DNA from: Akkermansiaceae bacterium
Lineage (GTDB): Bacteria; Verrucomicrobiota; Verrucomicrobiia; Verrucomicrobiales; Akkermansiaceae
Assembly: GCA_903919975.1 (NCBI GenBank)
Contig: CAIXKE010000013.1
Coordinates: 1 to 64,000, forward strand
Reading direction: 5' to 3'
DNA: 64,000 nucleotides
The translations under genes and the position numbers were made by a program. This document shows positions 17,141 through 26,429 of the stretch, one piece after another. Under the pieces are notes generated by a model. The model was not told the origin of the DNA. It saw nothing but the letters and a program-made list of their open reading frames with translations, and ran no database searches. Every line of letters begins with the position of its first letter. Within the stretch, counting starts at the first letter, position 1.

Positions 17141-17519
17141 TACGTCGGTTTTCGTCCGCTTGTTGACCGGTGAGCCGGAGGCGGAATATCAGAAAACGGT
17201 AAAGGCCTTCGAGCATCGCATGGAAGTCGAACCCAAAGCGGAATTCTTCGCATCGAACCAAGTGATCGGCGAGGCCTACATGGCGCTCCAACATCATTTC
17301 GGAATCGCCAAGGCAGATGCCAAAGCCGCCATGTGTGATGTGCTGACGAGCGGGCTTTGTTCGCCACAAAACGGCTCTTCGGTATTTGATGCATTGAGAG
17401 CGGACAAAGGATGCGACTTGCTGGATCGGTTGATCGCAGATGACTACGCCGCCCACAATATGAAGACGCTTACCAACGACACGAAGATGTCCCGCCTCAC
17501 GAATGCGGAAAAACTGTGA
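17118..17519 (+). CDS. PIN-domain toxin (VapC-like ribonuclease)
   Basis: 133 residues from the ATG at 17118. The PIN acidic residues are all in place: D8 in GIDTSVFVR, E52 in VIGEAY, D103 in LLDRLIA and D121 in TNDTKM. These bind Mg2+ and cut RNA, in VapC usually tRNA or rRNA. It is translated with the AbrB-type antitoxin upstream (23-base overlap). All catalytic residues suggest an active toxin. Confidence 0.9.
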   Translation: MTHRYGIDTSVFVRLLTGEPEAEYQKTVKAFEHRMEVEPKAEFFASNQVIGEAYMALQHHFGIAKADAKAAMCDVLTSGLCSPQNGSSVFDALRADKGCDLLDRLIADDYAAHNMKTLTNDTKMSRLTNAEKL

Positions 17520-17644
17520 AGTGTAGAATACTTCAAGCTTGGACCCGCCCTGTCGGAAAAAACTTGCTCTCGCTGCCACGCCTTGGCCATTGCGGCCGCA
17601 TTTTAGGTTGAGCAATCCAGCGGCGCGGTTAAAAAGTGCGGGCC

Positions 17645-18280
17645 ATGCCAGTCCAAGCACTCAACATCCTGCCGCGTCCGCCGATGGCGGGGGAAATGGT
17701 CCCGGAACATTATTTCCGGGAGCTGGCGCACCGTGAGATCCGCCGGGATGAGCGACCGCTGGAAGTGGATCTGGGATGTGGCGATGGATCATTTCTCATG
17801 GAAATGGCGGAGCATTATCCCGAGCGGGATTTCCTGGGAGTGGAGCGCTTGTTAGGCCGGGTGCGCAAGGTGTGCCGGAAGGCGACGCGGCGGGGGCTGA
17901 CAAACGCGCGGGTGCTGAGATTGGACAGCCGATACGTGGTGGAGTGGTTGCTGCCGGAAGCGCAGGTCTCGCGGCTGCACCTGTTGTGCCCGGACCCGTG
18001 GCCGAAAGTCAGGCATCACCGTCGGCGCTTGGTGCAGGCGGATTTTTTGGAAGCGGTGCGGCGGGTGTTGGTCCCGGGCGGCGAGTTCTTGTTCATGACG
18101 GACCACCAGGAATATTTCGAGTGGGTCGAGGAAAAGGTCGCGGAGTTTGGAAAATTCGAGCGACTTGAGTGGACTGAGGAAACGTTTTTCTATCCAAAGA
18201 CCGATTTCCAACAACTTTGGGAAAGCGAAGGCAAAGCGATGTGGCGGCTGCGCTGCCGGAAGTCGGTTAGTGGCGAGTGA
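17645..18280 (+). CDS. trmB: tRNA (guanine-N7)-methyltransferase
   Basis: 211 residues from the ATG at 17645 (a GTG at 17636 is possible). The SAM-binding motif EVDLGCGDGSFLMEMAEHYP with FLGVER, then LCPDPWPKVRHHRRRLVQ and a C-terminal TDFQQLWESEGKAMWRL are the TrmB signatures. It methylates G46 in the variable loop of tRNAs. It converges on the comEC gene and overlaps its end by 14 bases. Confidence 0.95.
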   Translation: MPVQALNILPRPPMAGEMVPEHYFRELAHREIRRDERPLEVDLGCGDGSFLMEMAEHYPERDFLGVERLLGRVRKVCRKATRRGLTNARVLRLDSRYVVEWLLPEAQVSRLHLLCPDPWPKVRHHRRRLVQADFLEAVRRVLVPGGEFLFMTDHQEYFEWVEEKVAEFGKFERLEWTEETFFYPKTDFQQLWESEGKAMWRLRCRKSVSGE

Positions 18281-20546
18281 GGATCACGGGCGAGTCGCTC
18301 AGAAATCCTTCGATCTGCAAGTTTCCGGACTCGTCCACCCGCAGCGTCACGCCGCCGGAGCTGGCTTGATCAATCACCAGGATGCCACGGGATTTCCAAT
18401 AATCCATAGTCTCCGGATCGCGTTTTTCCTCGATCGGGAAGGGCGAATTCGAGGCGATGATCGCGGTGGGATTCACCGCATCCAGAAACCCATCGCTGAG
18501 GGAGAGGTCGGTGCGGTGGCGGCCGGCGATGATGACATCGGCGGAGATGTCCTTGCCGCTATCTAGCAACTTTAGTTCGGTTCCCATCCCGGCATCACTG
18601 GTGAAAAGCAGTTTCCAACCCCGCCAATGCAGGCGGTAGGCCGCCACCCGCTCATCGGCCAGCGCATTCACGGCGAGTGGGTCCGGCGCATACAGGATTT
18701 CCCATCTGGCACCATCGGGAAATGCCAACGATTCGGTGGCGGCAGCGGGCCGCAAATGGATTCCCGCTTTGGGGCCATCCACCGTCCATGCGCGGAAGGA
18801 CGGACTGCGTGAAAGCTTGACTGGCATCAGCGCCTGGCGGATCGGGAGCGCCTCCCAGACGAACGAGCCGCCGCCGAGATGGCCGCCATCCGGGTGGCTG
18901 AGCACCACCGCGTCCGGCTCGATGCCGAGTTTCCGCAACGACGGCAGCACCGAATATTTGAACCCCCGCTGTCCGCCGCAATCGATGAGCACCGCACCCT
19001 CCGCGCCACCCGAAAAGCAGGCCGCGCCCTCGCCACACTCGAGATCGTAGACTAACAGCATCGGCCGTTTTTCCCGGCGCACTCGGATATTTCCGCCCGG
19101 AATCGCGGAAAACCCTTCCGCTGCAAGCACGCAGAGTTTCGCGACGCCACCATTCAAGCGATTCACCGCGTGAGAAAGCGGCGCGGCCACCGGCAATAAC
19201 GCGGCTCCTAACAAAGCGGCGGAGAGCAAAACAAATACCAACGGCACCAACACCAGCGACGAAATCATTGAAACCGGTGTCACCAAGCCGAAATGAAACG
19301 CCGTCAGCGGAGCCGAACCCAATCCCGCGACCAGCGAGACGCTCAGCGATTGGGCGAGCCAGCGCCGTTGTTTCAGCCAAAATTCTTGCCAGCGGGTTTG
19401 CAATTTTGTCGGCAGATAGATTTCCGGAACGGCCATCCATGCGAAGCATTTCGTGGCCCAAGATGTGCCCACCGCGATGACGGCCACCACGCCATAGGAA
19501 AGTTGGACGCCGGGCTGAAACAACAGTCGGCCATCCCACAACATCGCCGCCAGTAACACCGCGCCCAGCGCGTTGAGCAGATCCGGCCGACGCCGAAACA
19601 CGAAAGCGCCGAGAAACACCGAAGCCATCCACGCCGATCGCACGGCCGGCGCGCTGAAGCCCGTGATCCAGGCATAGCCAAAAACTAACGGCAATAGCGC
19701 GACGACCGCCCACCGCCGGGAAACCCCAACCCAACTCAGAACAAGCCAACCGATCGCCCCCACCATCGCCACATGCAATCCGCTCACCGAAAACACGTGC
19801 AAGGTCCCGCTATCGCGAAATGCGCTGATCAAGGCGTCCGCATCCGCCGGGATCTCGCCGATCACCACCGCCCGGATGACGCCCGCTTCTTCTGAATCCT
19901 CATCCAGACCGGCGGTCACCGCATTTCTAAAACCGTGGCGTACCTTGGCGCCGAAAGTTGCCCACCATCCGGTCACGGTTTTTCCCTCCTGCCAACCCAT
20001 CTGAAACACCGCCGCCACGCCTTGCTGCCGGAGCCATGTGGCGCGGTCGAATTCCCCCGGATTCCGCGGTTCTGGCAATGGGCCGAAGCTTCCGCGCGCT
20101 GTCACCACCGCGCCTGCCACCGGCATCTCGCCACGGCCTTCCCACAGGACTTTCACCCCCGCATTTCCCGGAGTTTGCAATTCCGCCGGGGCCACCCAGA
20201 ATCGGTCACTTCCACGGGCATCCTTCATCATCCTCGCCTGCACCCAGCCATCGGGTGCCACCAGCAAAGCCGTCTCCGCCGAATCTCGCGAAACATCGCG
20301 CCACGTGTAAACCCCCACCGCCAGCCAACCGCAAAACAACCACGCCAAAGCACATTTCCTACCCGCTGCAGACAACCCAGCCGCCGCCAGCACAGCTCCC
20401 GCCACCACCCCCCACGCCCAGTGCCCGTTCGCCGCCACGATGCATGTACAAGCCACCAAAGCCGCCGCGAACAATGGATGCCGCACCACCCAATTTTTCA
20501 GCCACCCGCGCATACTAAAGAGGAAGCTGAAATTCCAGAAGCTCAC
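18267..20546 (-). CDS. comEC: ComEC/Rec2-family DNA uptake channel
   Basis: 759 residues from a GTG at 20544-20546 that overlaps the stop of the upstream gene (GTGA); an ATG at 20513 is the alternative. N-terminal membrane helices and a short extracytoplasmic part are followed by the competence domain (AFRDSGTLHVFSVSGLHVAM, then FSAPAVRSAWMASVFL) and a C-terminal metallo-beta-lactamase-like domain (LVYDLECGEGAACF, VVLSHPDGGHLGGG). ComEC moves single-stranded DNA across the inner membrane during transformation. The usual second metal-binding D is replaced in SHPDGGH, so nuclease activity is uncertain. No other competence genes are nearby. Confidence 0.9.
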   Translation of the reverse strand: MSFWNFSFLFSMRGWLKNWVVRHPLFAAALVACTCIVAANGHWAWGVVAGAVLAAAGLSAAGRKCALAWLFCGWLAVGVYTWRDVSRDSAETALLVAPDGWVQARMMKDARGSDRFWVAPAELQTPGNAGVKVLWEGRGEMPVAGAVVTARGSFGPLPEPRNPGEFDRATWLRQQGVAAVFQMGWQEGKTVTGWWATFGAKVRHGFRNAVTAGLDEDSEEAGVIRAVVIGEIPADADALISAFRDSGTLHVFSVSGLHVAMVGAIGWLVLSWVGVSRRWAVVALLPLVFGYAWITGFSAPAVRSAWMASVFLGAFVFRRRPDLLNALGAVLLAAMLWDGRLLFQPGVQLSYGVVAVIAVGTSWATKCFAWMAVPEIYLPTKLQTRWQEFWLKQRRWLAQSLSVSLVAGLGSAPLTAFHFGLVTPVSMISSLVLVPLVFVLLSAALLGAALLPVAAPLSHAVNRLNGGVAKLCVLAAEGFSAIPGGNIRVRREKRPMLLVYDLECGEGAACFSGGAEGAVLIDCGGQRGFKYSVLPSLRKLGIEPDAVVLSHPDGGHLGGGSFVWEALPIRQALMPVKLSRSPSFRAWTVDGPKAGIHLRPAAATESLAFPDGARWEILYAPDPLAVNALADERVAAYRLHWRGWKLLFTSDAGMGTELKLLDSGKDISADVIIAGRHRTDLSLSDGFLDAVNPTAIIASNSPFPIEEKRDPETMDYWKSRGILVIDQASSGGVTLRVDESGNLQIEGFLSDSPVILTRH

Positions 20547-20905
20547 ATGCGCTTCGCGTTGCGTCCCTCATCGATGAGCTTCCAGAAATGCTTGGAATCT
20601 GCCAGTGCCTCGTCCTCGGCCAGCGGCATCTTCGAGCGGAACAGGAAATCCGAGAACGTTCCACGATGCAAAACCCGGTGAACAATCACCGAGTTCTCCT
20701 TCACCTCGAAATAAAACCGGTATTCCTTCGCCCGGAACCGATACAGAACCGTCCCGGCACGTTCGATTTTTCCGAAACGCTCGCCGCTCAGGTTTTCCAG
20801 ATCGGTCTTGCCGACTTGGAACTCATCTAGCAACTCAAGTTGCTCAAGCGTCCCGAGCTTTGAAAGCTCGGCTGCACTGATTTCATTAAAAACGATTTGG
20901 AACAC
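20543..20905 (-). CDS. RelE/ParE-like small protein coupled to comEC
   Basis: 120 residues. The middle, GTVLYRFRAKEYRFYFEVKE with VIVHRVLHR, has the beta-sheet pattern of RelE/ParE toxins (R-x-R-x-x-x-YR-x-x-(Y/F)), flanked by unusual N- and C-terminal extensions. No antitoxin gene is adjacent upstream. Its TGA overlaps the GTG start of comEC, so the two are translated together. It may be a solitary toxin-fold protein or a modulator; function is not known. Confidence 0.6.
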   Translation of the reverse strand: MFQIVFNEISAAELSKLGTLEQLELLDEFQVGKTDLENLSGERFGKIERAGTVLYRFRAKEYRFYFEVKENSVIVHRVLHRGTFSDFLFRSKMPLAEDEALADSKHFWKLIDEGRNAKRM

Positions 20906-21244
20906 CCCGGCAGACTACCCACGCCATTCGTCAGAGGAAAGCGGAAAGAAATGGAGCCGCCGCATCTGAATTCCCTTGGTTTGACAGGATCGAAACGCGG
21001 AGGCCGCGGAGGACTTCGCGAAGGAAGATGAATGCAATGTCATGGGACTCGGAATGTTTCCTGTGCTCATTCCGTTCCAAACCCCGCAATCTCTGCGCTT
21101 TTCTCTGCGACCTCCGCGATCTCTGCGTTTCGCTGAAATCTTTTTTACGCGTCGGCCCTGTGGAAAGAATTGGGTCACGATCAAGACCTTACCAACTTTC
21201 CCCTTCCCTCCCCCTGCATTCCGCTGTTCTCTGGCCGTAGAACC
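20906..21244. repeat. Intergenic stretch with inverted repeat of CGCAGAG/GCGGAGG words
   Basis: No gene is seen here. CGAAACGCGGAGGCCGCGGAGGA near 20991-21013 is mirrored by CCTCCGCGATCTCTGCGTTTCG near 21111-21132, with related words (CTCTGCGCTTTTCTCTGCG) beside the right arm. The element is built of short degenerate words and separates two divergent genes. Confidence 0.55.
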
Positions 21245-22159
21245 ATGCGGTGTTTTTACTCAGAGGACCTCGAACTTGAATTGCCATCGGGGCACCCGTT
21301 TCCGATGAGCAAATTCCGCGTGTCCAAGGACATGTTGCTGGACGGCGGCATCCTGCGGCCCGAGGAAATCATCGAGGTCCGCAGCGCGTCCACTCACCTC
21401 CTCCAGCGCGTCCACGAAACCGATTACATCCGTAAAATCGAGTCCGGCCAACTCGGCCGCAAAGAACAAATCCTGCTCGGCCTTCCCGCCACGCCGAAAC
21501 TCTACACCCGCAGCGCCACCGAGGTGGAGGCCACCCGCCTCGCATGCCACGCCGCACTCGTCGAAGGCGTCGGCGTCTGCCTAGCTGGCGGCACCCACCA
21601 TGCATTCCGCGGCCATGGCGAGGGCTATTGCGTGTTCAACGATGTCGCCATCGCCATCCGCGATCTGCAGGACAAGCAGCCCAACATTAAGATCATGGTC
21701 GTCGATACCGATGCCCACCAAGGCAACGGCACCGCCGACCTGCTAGCCGACGACCCACGCGTCTTCACCTACTCGATCCATGTCGGCCGGAATTACCCGA
21801 CGAAAAAAACCACCAGCTCGCTCGACATCGAGACGGTCCGCTACGTCGAGGGTGAGATGTATTTGAAACAACTCTTCGCCAGCCTGGCCGGAGCACTCGA
21901 TGCCTTCGCGCCCGATCTCGTCATTTGGATATCCGGCGCGGACAACCACCGCAACGACGTGTTCGGCCAAATGTATCTTTCGCTCAAAGACATCCAACGC
22001 CGCGACGAAGTTCTGCTAAGTGCCTTCATTCGCAACCGCATCCCGGTGGCCGTGCTCTACGGCGGCGGCTACAACCGCCAGCCCGAGTTCACCGCCAAGC
22101 TCCACCGCAACACCATCGCCACCGCCAAGCGCCTCGCCACGGAAGTCCGCGGACTCTAA
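21245..22159 (+). CDS. Histone deacetylase family (acetylpolyamine amidohydrolase-like) protein
   Basis: 304 residues from the ATG at 21245. The arginase-deacetylase fold motifs are present: GGTHHAFRGHGEGYCVFND with the tandem histidines 118-119, VVDTDAHQGNGTAD with the zinc ligands D154 and H158 region, and YGGGYN near the end. Bacterial members remove acetyl groups from polyamines or other small amides rather than histones. The protein is short and resembles the class IV branch. It is a single gene; substrate unknown. Confidence 0.9.
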   Translation: MRCFYSEDLELELPSGHPFPMSKFRVSKDMLLDGGILRPEEIIEVRSASTHLLQRVHETDYIRKIESGQLGRKEQILLGLPATPKLYTRSATEVEATRLACHAALVEGVGVCLAGGTHHAFRGHGEGYCVFNDVAIAIRDLQDKQPNIKIMVVDTDAHQGNGTADLLADDPRVFTYSIHVGRNYPTKKTTSSLDIETVRYVEGEMYLKQLFASLAGALDAFAPDLVIWISGADNHRNDVFGQMYLSLKDIQRRDEVLLSAFIRNRIPVAVLYGGGYNRQPEFTAKLHRNTIATAKRLATEVRGL

Positions 22160-22161
22160 CG

Positions 22162-22240
22162 CCACCTCAGTGGCGCGGGCATCCTGCCCGCAGCCGTCTT
22201 TCGTTATCTTGGACTGCGTGCAACCTGCTGCACGCAATCA
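22162..22240. repeat. Two small repeat elements (GCCACCTCAGTGGCGCGGGC and GGACTGCGTGCAACCTGCTGC)
   Basis: The first word (22162-22195) is a variant of the element near 28552 and 63144; the second (22210-22236) recurs near 29043 with an inverted partner. Both follow the stop of the deacetylase-like gene and contain short hairpins (GCGGGCATCCTGCCCGC). Confidence 0.5.
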
Positions 22241-22378
22241 ACAAGGATGACCTCGGGATTTTGAATTGACCCAAACCGAAGCCGTGTTGATAGAAACGCG
22301 GCTTCTTGTCTTGTGTCTCGAAGTCTTGTGTCTTCACATCGATCGATCCGCGGTTGGGAATCGGGGCAGTTCGCGAGC

Positions 22379-22867
22379 TTATTCCGCCGGAGGATTTATC
22401 GGACTCGCAGGCGGGGCACCACCGCCCGCTGGGCCTTTTGGTCCGCCCGGTCCGCCGTGACCTTCTTTGCCGCCTGGGCCGCCGTGTCCCATGGGAGGCT
22501 TGGGCAATTTACCACGTTCCGCATCGCTGATTTTGCCGTCACCGTCGGTGTCGAATTTCTTGAGCATTACGGCTTGGTTTGCCGTGCGGGCGGCGGCTTT
22601 TTCCTCGTCGTTGAGCTTGCCGTCACCGTCCTTGTCGAATTTGGCGATCGCTTGCTTTTTCATTTCCTCGACCTTGGCCAATCGAGCCTCTTCCATCGCC
22701 TTGCGCTCTTCATCGGATAGTTTGCCGTCGCCATCCTTGTCGAATTTCTTCACCATTCTCGGTGGCGGTCCCTTCGAGTGAGCGGGGCCTTGTGGTTTGT
22801 CTTGGGCGGAAAGAATCAAGCTCGTGCTGATCATTGCTGCCAAGGTGATCCAGGGTGTCGTTTTCAT
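22379..22867 (-). CDS. Secreted EF-hand calcium-binding protein
   Basis: 162 residues from the ATG at 22865-22867, with a signal peptide (MKTTPWITLAAMISTSLILS AQ). Three EF-hand loops are visible, DKDGDGKLSDEE, DKDGDGKLNDEE and DTDGDGKISDAE, each with the full D-x-D-x-D-G pattern. The C-terminus is a low-complexity Gly/Pro-rich tail (PMGHGGPGGKEGHGGPGGPK). It should bind calcium outside the cytoplasm; the partner is unknown. It stands alone and appears intact, in contrast to the broken EF-hand gene near 38.5 kb. Confidence 0.85.
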   Translation of the reverse strand: MKTTPWITLAAMISTSLILSAQDKPQGPAHSKGPPPRMVKKFDKDGDGKLSDEERKAMEEARLAKVEEMKKQAIAKFDKDGDGKLNDEEKAAARTANQAVMLKKFDTDGDGKISDAERGKLPKPPMGHGGPGGKEGHGGPGGPKGPAGGGAPPASPINPPAE

Positions 22868-22994
22868 GGGTGCTATCGATTTGGAATTGAAAAACCGACC
22901 ATCGGTCATATCTGCCTCTTAAAACACTGGCAACGCCGGATGGTTGCAAAGTTTTTTGCTGCCGGTTATTTGTTTTTGGCGGAATCGGGAGATT

Positions 22995-23561
22995 TCAGAT
23001 TTCGGACGCCTCGGTGGCTGCTGCCGCCGGGACAACAGGCCGCTTCCGGACCGGTAGATGATGGGGCAGAATCACGGAAAATAGATGCACGAGGGGGTAG
23101 GCGGCAAGCGCCAGCAGCAGGCCCATCGCGACGAAGCCGACGATGTAATTGCTGACGGACAGGGTGCCGACGCCGGGAAGGCTCATGTGGGCTTTTGCAA
23201 GGAAATGGGGCACGGGTAGCGACAAGACGTCGATCAACCATTGGCCGAGGCGGATCTGTGCGATCCAGAATGGCACGTTGGTGAAGGGATTGCTGATGAA
23301 ACAGGCCGCCATCGCAAACGGCACGTTGGCTTTCACCCGCATGGCGAGAATCGCCGCGACGATCGATTGCGGGATCATCGGCATCATTGAGAAAAATAGC
23401 CCGATGGCGAGGCCGGAGGCCACGGTGTCGCGGCACGGGATCCAGAGGTTGCGGTTCAGAAGCGGGCGTGAGATGGCTTGCCACCATGGACGGTGTCTGA
23501 GGCGCGGGTGCCGCAGGGACCTGAACGCCCGGCGGACCAATCTGAGATAGCTTTTTTTCAT
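22995..23561 (-). CDS. DUF2062 family membrane protein
   Basis: 188 residues from the ATG at 23559-23561. DUF2062 features are clear: a basic N-terminal helix (YLRLVRRAFRSLRHPRLRHR), DTVASGLAIGLFFSMMPMIP, an aligned second half AACFISNPFTNVPFWIAQIR, and three to four membrane helices. Function of the family is unknown; some members lie near lipid or cell wall genes. It is divergent from uppP with about 100 bases between, which is suggestive of an envelope role only. Confidence 0.85.
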   Translation of the reverse strand: MKKSYLRLVRRAFRSLRHPRLRHRPWWQAISRPLLNRNLWIPCRDTVASGLAIGLFFSMMPMIPQSIVAAILAMRVKANVPFAMAACFISNPFTNVPFWIAQIRLGQWLIDVLSLPVPHFLAKAHMSLPGVGTLSVSNYIVGFVAMGLLLALAAYPLVHLFSVILPHHLPVRKRPVVPAAAATEASEI

Positions 23562-23665
23562 GAACCGGGGCCAAACCCGTGCGGAACATTCACCGCCATC
23601 ACCGGACAAGCAACCGCAAATGCCTTGTCGGATCGATGTGCGCGCGACAAGGTGCGCCCGCAATC

Positions 23666-24553
23666 ATGGAACCTTGGCAAGCATTCATCCTCGGCCTCAT
23701 CGAAGGCATCACCGAATACCTTCCGGTCAGCTCCACCGGCCATCTGCTCGTCGCCCAGCACTTGATGGGCATCGGCACCGCGACGGACTTGGACAAAGCC
23801 GCGGCGGACACCTTCGCCATCTGCATCCAAGGCGGAGCGATCCTGGCGGTGGTCGGGCTTTATTACAAACGCGTCCTGCAAATGATCCTCGGCGTGCTCG
23901 GCAAGAACCCGGAGGGTCTCAAGCTCGCGGTTTCCATCATCGTCGGCTTCCTCCCCGCCGCCGTGATCGGCCTTCTGCTCAACGACTGGATCGAGGCAAA
24001 ATTGTTCGGCATGTGGCCCATCGTCTTCGCTTGGGTGTTCGGTGGGATTCTGATTCTTGCCGCTTCATGGTGGGCCCGGCGCGGACCGATCAAGGGTAAA
24101 GGAGTTGAGCTGTTAGAAATGTCATGGAAAATGGCGCTCATCATCGGGATGCTGCAATGCGTCGCGATGTGGCCGGGCACCAGCCGCAGTCTGATGACCA
24201 TCGTCGGCGGCTTGATGGTCGGACTATCGTTGGCGGCGGCCATCGAATATTCATTCTTGTTAGGCGTGCTCACCTTGACCGCCGCCACCGCGAAGAAAGC
24301 GCTTTGGAAAGTGCATGTTCCGGAAGCAGCGGACTATGACGTTTGGTTTGGCGGGGCGAAGTTGATGTGGAATCACTATGGAGCGTTGCCCTTGGCGGTG
24401 GGAATCATCGCAGCCACAGTCTCGGCCGCGCTGGCGGTGAAGTGGCTGGTGGCTTATTTGCAACGGCGCGGACTGGCGGTCTTCGGTTGGTATCGCATCG
24501 CCGTCGGCGTGGTGGTCGGCGGGTTAATCTTGACCGGCGTTTTTCCGGCCTAA
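23666..24553 (+). CDS. uppP: Undecaprenyl-diphosphatase
   Basis: 295 residues from the ATG at 23666. The catalytic motifs are present: LIEGITEYLPVSSTGHL at the N-terminus and MWPGTSRSLMTIVGG in the second half, with about eight membrane helices. The enzyme removes a phosphate from undecaprenyl diphosphate to recycle the lipid carrier for peptidoglycan and other polymers; it also gives bacitracin tolerance. Its stop overlaps the end of the convergent next gene by 4 bases. Confidence 0.95.
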   Translation: MEPWQAFILGLIEGITEYLPVSSTGHLLVAQHLMGIGTATDLDKAAADTFAICIQGGAILAVVGLYYKRVLQMILGVLGKNPEGLKLAVSIIVGFLPAAVIGLLLNDWIEAKLFGMWPIVFAWVFGGILILAASWWARRGPIKGKGVELLEMSWKMALIIGMLQCVAMWPGTSRSLMTIVGGLMVGLSLAAAIEYSFLLGVLTLTAATAKKALWKVHVPEAADYDVWFGGAKLMWNHYGALPLAVGIIAATVSAALAVKWLVAYLQRRGLAVFGWYRIAVGVVVGGLILTGVFPA

Positions 24554-25368
24554 CAAAAACGCACCATGTCCTTGAGGAACTGACCCCAAAGGAAAAGCAG
24601 GCCGCGTTTCGAATATTGAAAATGGCCGTCGCCAGTGAGCCGGATGACACCGGTGGCGAGGTTGTGAGCGACTTGTCTGCGCATTTCCGCCTCGATCGAG
24701 CACTCGATTTCCTCGGGATCGGGAATGCGGAGTTGCTTGGCCGGGATTTTCAATTGTGTGAGATAATCCCGGTGATTGCCGAGAATTTCGTGGAAACAAT
24801 TCCGATCGCAAGGCACGTGATTCCATCGCACATCCGGCGGGCAGCGCAGCGTCGGGGCGAATGGGAAATTCGTGGTGCGCCAGATTTTCCCTTCACAATC
24901 ATGGGAGGTGATCGTGATGAAAGCGAAGGCGACATCGCTTTGCTCGCAGAGGCAGACGGCGGCGACCGCGCGTTCCTCCGGATGCCAGAACAGTCGAAAA
25001 TATTGTTTCATGCCATCCCACTCCCAGCCACAATCCGAGACATGCTCGAAGCCGGCCTCTTCCATCGCCATGGCGGCCTCGCGTGCGTTCGGGAAAAACG
25101 ACGGATTCGGGATCGGCCGCTGACTCAGACGGTTTTCAACGGGCAAGCGCATCCGGCGAATTCGGGTCAGCAACTCGATCCATGGCAGGAACAACCAAAC
25201 CAATGCGCCGCACCAACCGGCGATGAGGTTGCCGGTCAGGAAATACAACGTGCAAAAACTGGCCGACAGAAACGTCAGTGCGCCGAGTTTCCGCAAACAC
25301 GCCGTGCGAGCCGAGCGCAAGGCGATAGCGAGCACGAATAATCCAACAACGGTCAGGGTTTCACGCAT
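24550..25368 (-). CDS. Hypothetical membrane protein
   Basis: 272 residues with two N-terminal membrane segments (ETLTVVGLFVLAIALRSA; FCTLYFLTGNLIAGWCGALV with WLFLPWIELL) and a soluble C-terminal domain starting near residue 85. That domain has EEAGFEHVSDCGWEWDGM, VAAVCLCEQSDVAFAFITI and a conserved-looking FPFAPTLRCPP, but no recognised catalytic motif. Similar two-part proteins occur as orphan genes in this phylum, to my knowledge without a function. Convergent with uppP. Confidence 0.8.
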   Translation of the reverse strand: MRETLTVVGLFVLAIALRSARTACLRKLGALTFLSASFCTLYFLTGNLIAGWCGALVWLFLPWIELLTRIRRMRLPVENRLSQRPIPNPSFFPNAREAAMAMEEAGFEHVSDCGWEWDGMKQYFRLFWHPEERAVAAVCLCEQSDVAFAFITITSHDCEGKIWRTTNFPFAPTLRCPPDVRWNHVPCDRNCFHEILGNHRDYLTQLKIPAKQLRIPDPEEIECSIEAEMRRQVAHNLATGVIRLTGDGHFQYSKRGLLFLWGQFLKDMVRFC

Positions 25369-25445
25369 GTGGATTCAGTTTTTACGAAAGTCAGGAAACA
25401 CGGATAAACAATGAGTTCCATCGTTCTTAAGGGCATGCAAGGGCT

Positions 25446-26309
25446 TTATTGCCAGGCTAGGCTCAATAACGCTTTCAGCCTCGCCGGATCCGTCGCCGAG
25501 GTCTTCGCGACAAAGCCGCGGGCATGCGCGAAATGGACATCTTCGCAACCCTCGATCCGCGTGAAATCCAGCCGCGGATGATCATTGTGGCGCGATAACC
25601 CGAAGCCCTGCCCGCGGCGGTCGGGATAGACCAAACCGACAATTTTTTGGCCGTCGGGGTGGCCATCGATGAAGCGGCCGAGGCCGGATGACGGTTCGTC
25701 CGGCAGGGGTTCAGTACGCGGCATGAACAGCACGTGGAAGGGCCCGTTCGGCGATTCGATTTCCCAGAATTCACCCGTGGCGGCGATCTCATCGAGGCGC
25801 GAGCGCAGGGATTTCAAATACCCGAGTAAATCTGAGCCGATCCAGCGCATCACTTCCCACAATGGTTCGCCGGGCTCGAGCCGCGAAACCGAGGCAAAAC
25901 GGCGTAGCAAGGTCACATCGATCGGCGAGTTGAGTTTTGCCAGCGTGTCCCGGCCGATGCCGAGCCAGCGCGAAGTTTCCATCGCGCCGCGGGTATCCAG
26001 CCATTCCGCCGGCTCCAACCAATCGCAGAATGCCCGCGCATCCTCGTAAACCCCAAGATCTTGCAGCACCAAACTCAAGGCGCACAGCGGCGGATGGTCT
26101 TTCGGAAATTGGTGGTGATCGAAATTTCCCCGCTCCGGTGCATGCTCACCGCCCACGTCCAACACCGCAATCGCCGGATCCGCGAGATCCTCAGCCGTCG
26201 GTTCGCGCCGGACGATGGGCACGGCATGGCCGGCCAACATCAGACAACAGGCGAGAAACTCGTCTTTATGCGAGCCTCCGGGGTGGGTCAAAATCAGGGA
26301 ATAACTCAT
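25446..26309 (-). CDS. MYG1-like (UPF0160) metal-dependent hydrolase family protein
   Basis: 287 residues from the ATG at 26307-26309. The N-terminus SLILTHPGGSHKDEFLACCL and later FDHHQFPKDHPPLCALSLV correspond to the MYG1 pattern (THxGxFHxDE, DHHQ) of a DHH-like fold; the eukaryotic members are 3'-5' RNA exonucleases. The C-terminal half with GLVYPDRRGQGFGLSRHNDH also fits. The histidine of FHADE is SHKDE here, but the acidic and histidine ligands are kept. It is divergent from the dehydrogenase gene. Confidence 0.75.
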   Translation of the reverse strand: MSYSLILTHPGGSHKDEFLACCLMLAGHAVPIVRREPTAEDLADPAIAVLDVGGEHAPERGNFDHHQFPKDHPPLCALSLVLQDLGVYEDARAFCDWLEPAEWLDTRGAMETSRWLGIGRDTLAKLNSPIDVTLLRRFASVSRLEPGEPLWEVMRWIGSDLLGYLKSLRSRLDEIAATGEFWEIESPNGPFHVLFMPRTEPLPDEPSSGLGRFIDGHPDGQKIVGLVYPDRRGQGFGLSRHNDHPRLDFTRIEGCEDVHFAHARGFVAKTSATDPARLKALLSLAWQ

Positions 26310-26429
26310 AAGCACCCGCGCTGGGCGGCCGCAACATAGGTGCATTGCCCGACTTGCAAAGGTTTTTGGCAATCAAGGCCACCTCACAGCCTTGCCACCT
26401 GGATATCCGGACCACACCATCGCCCCGCC

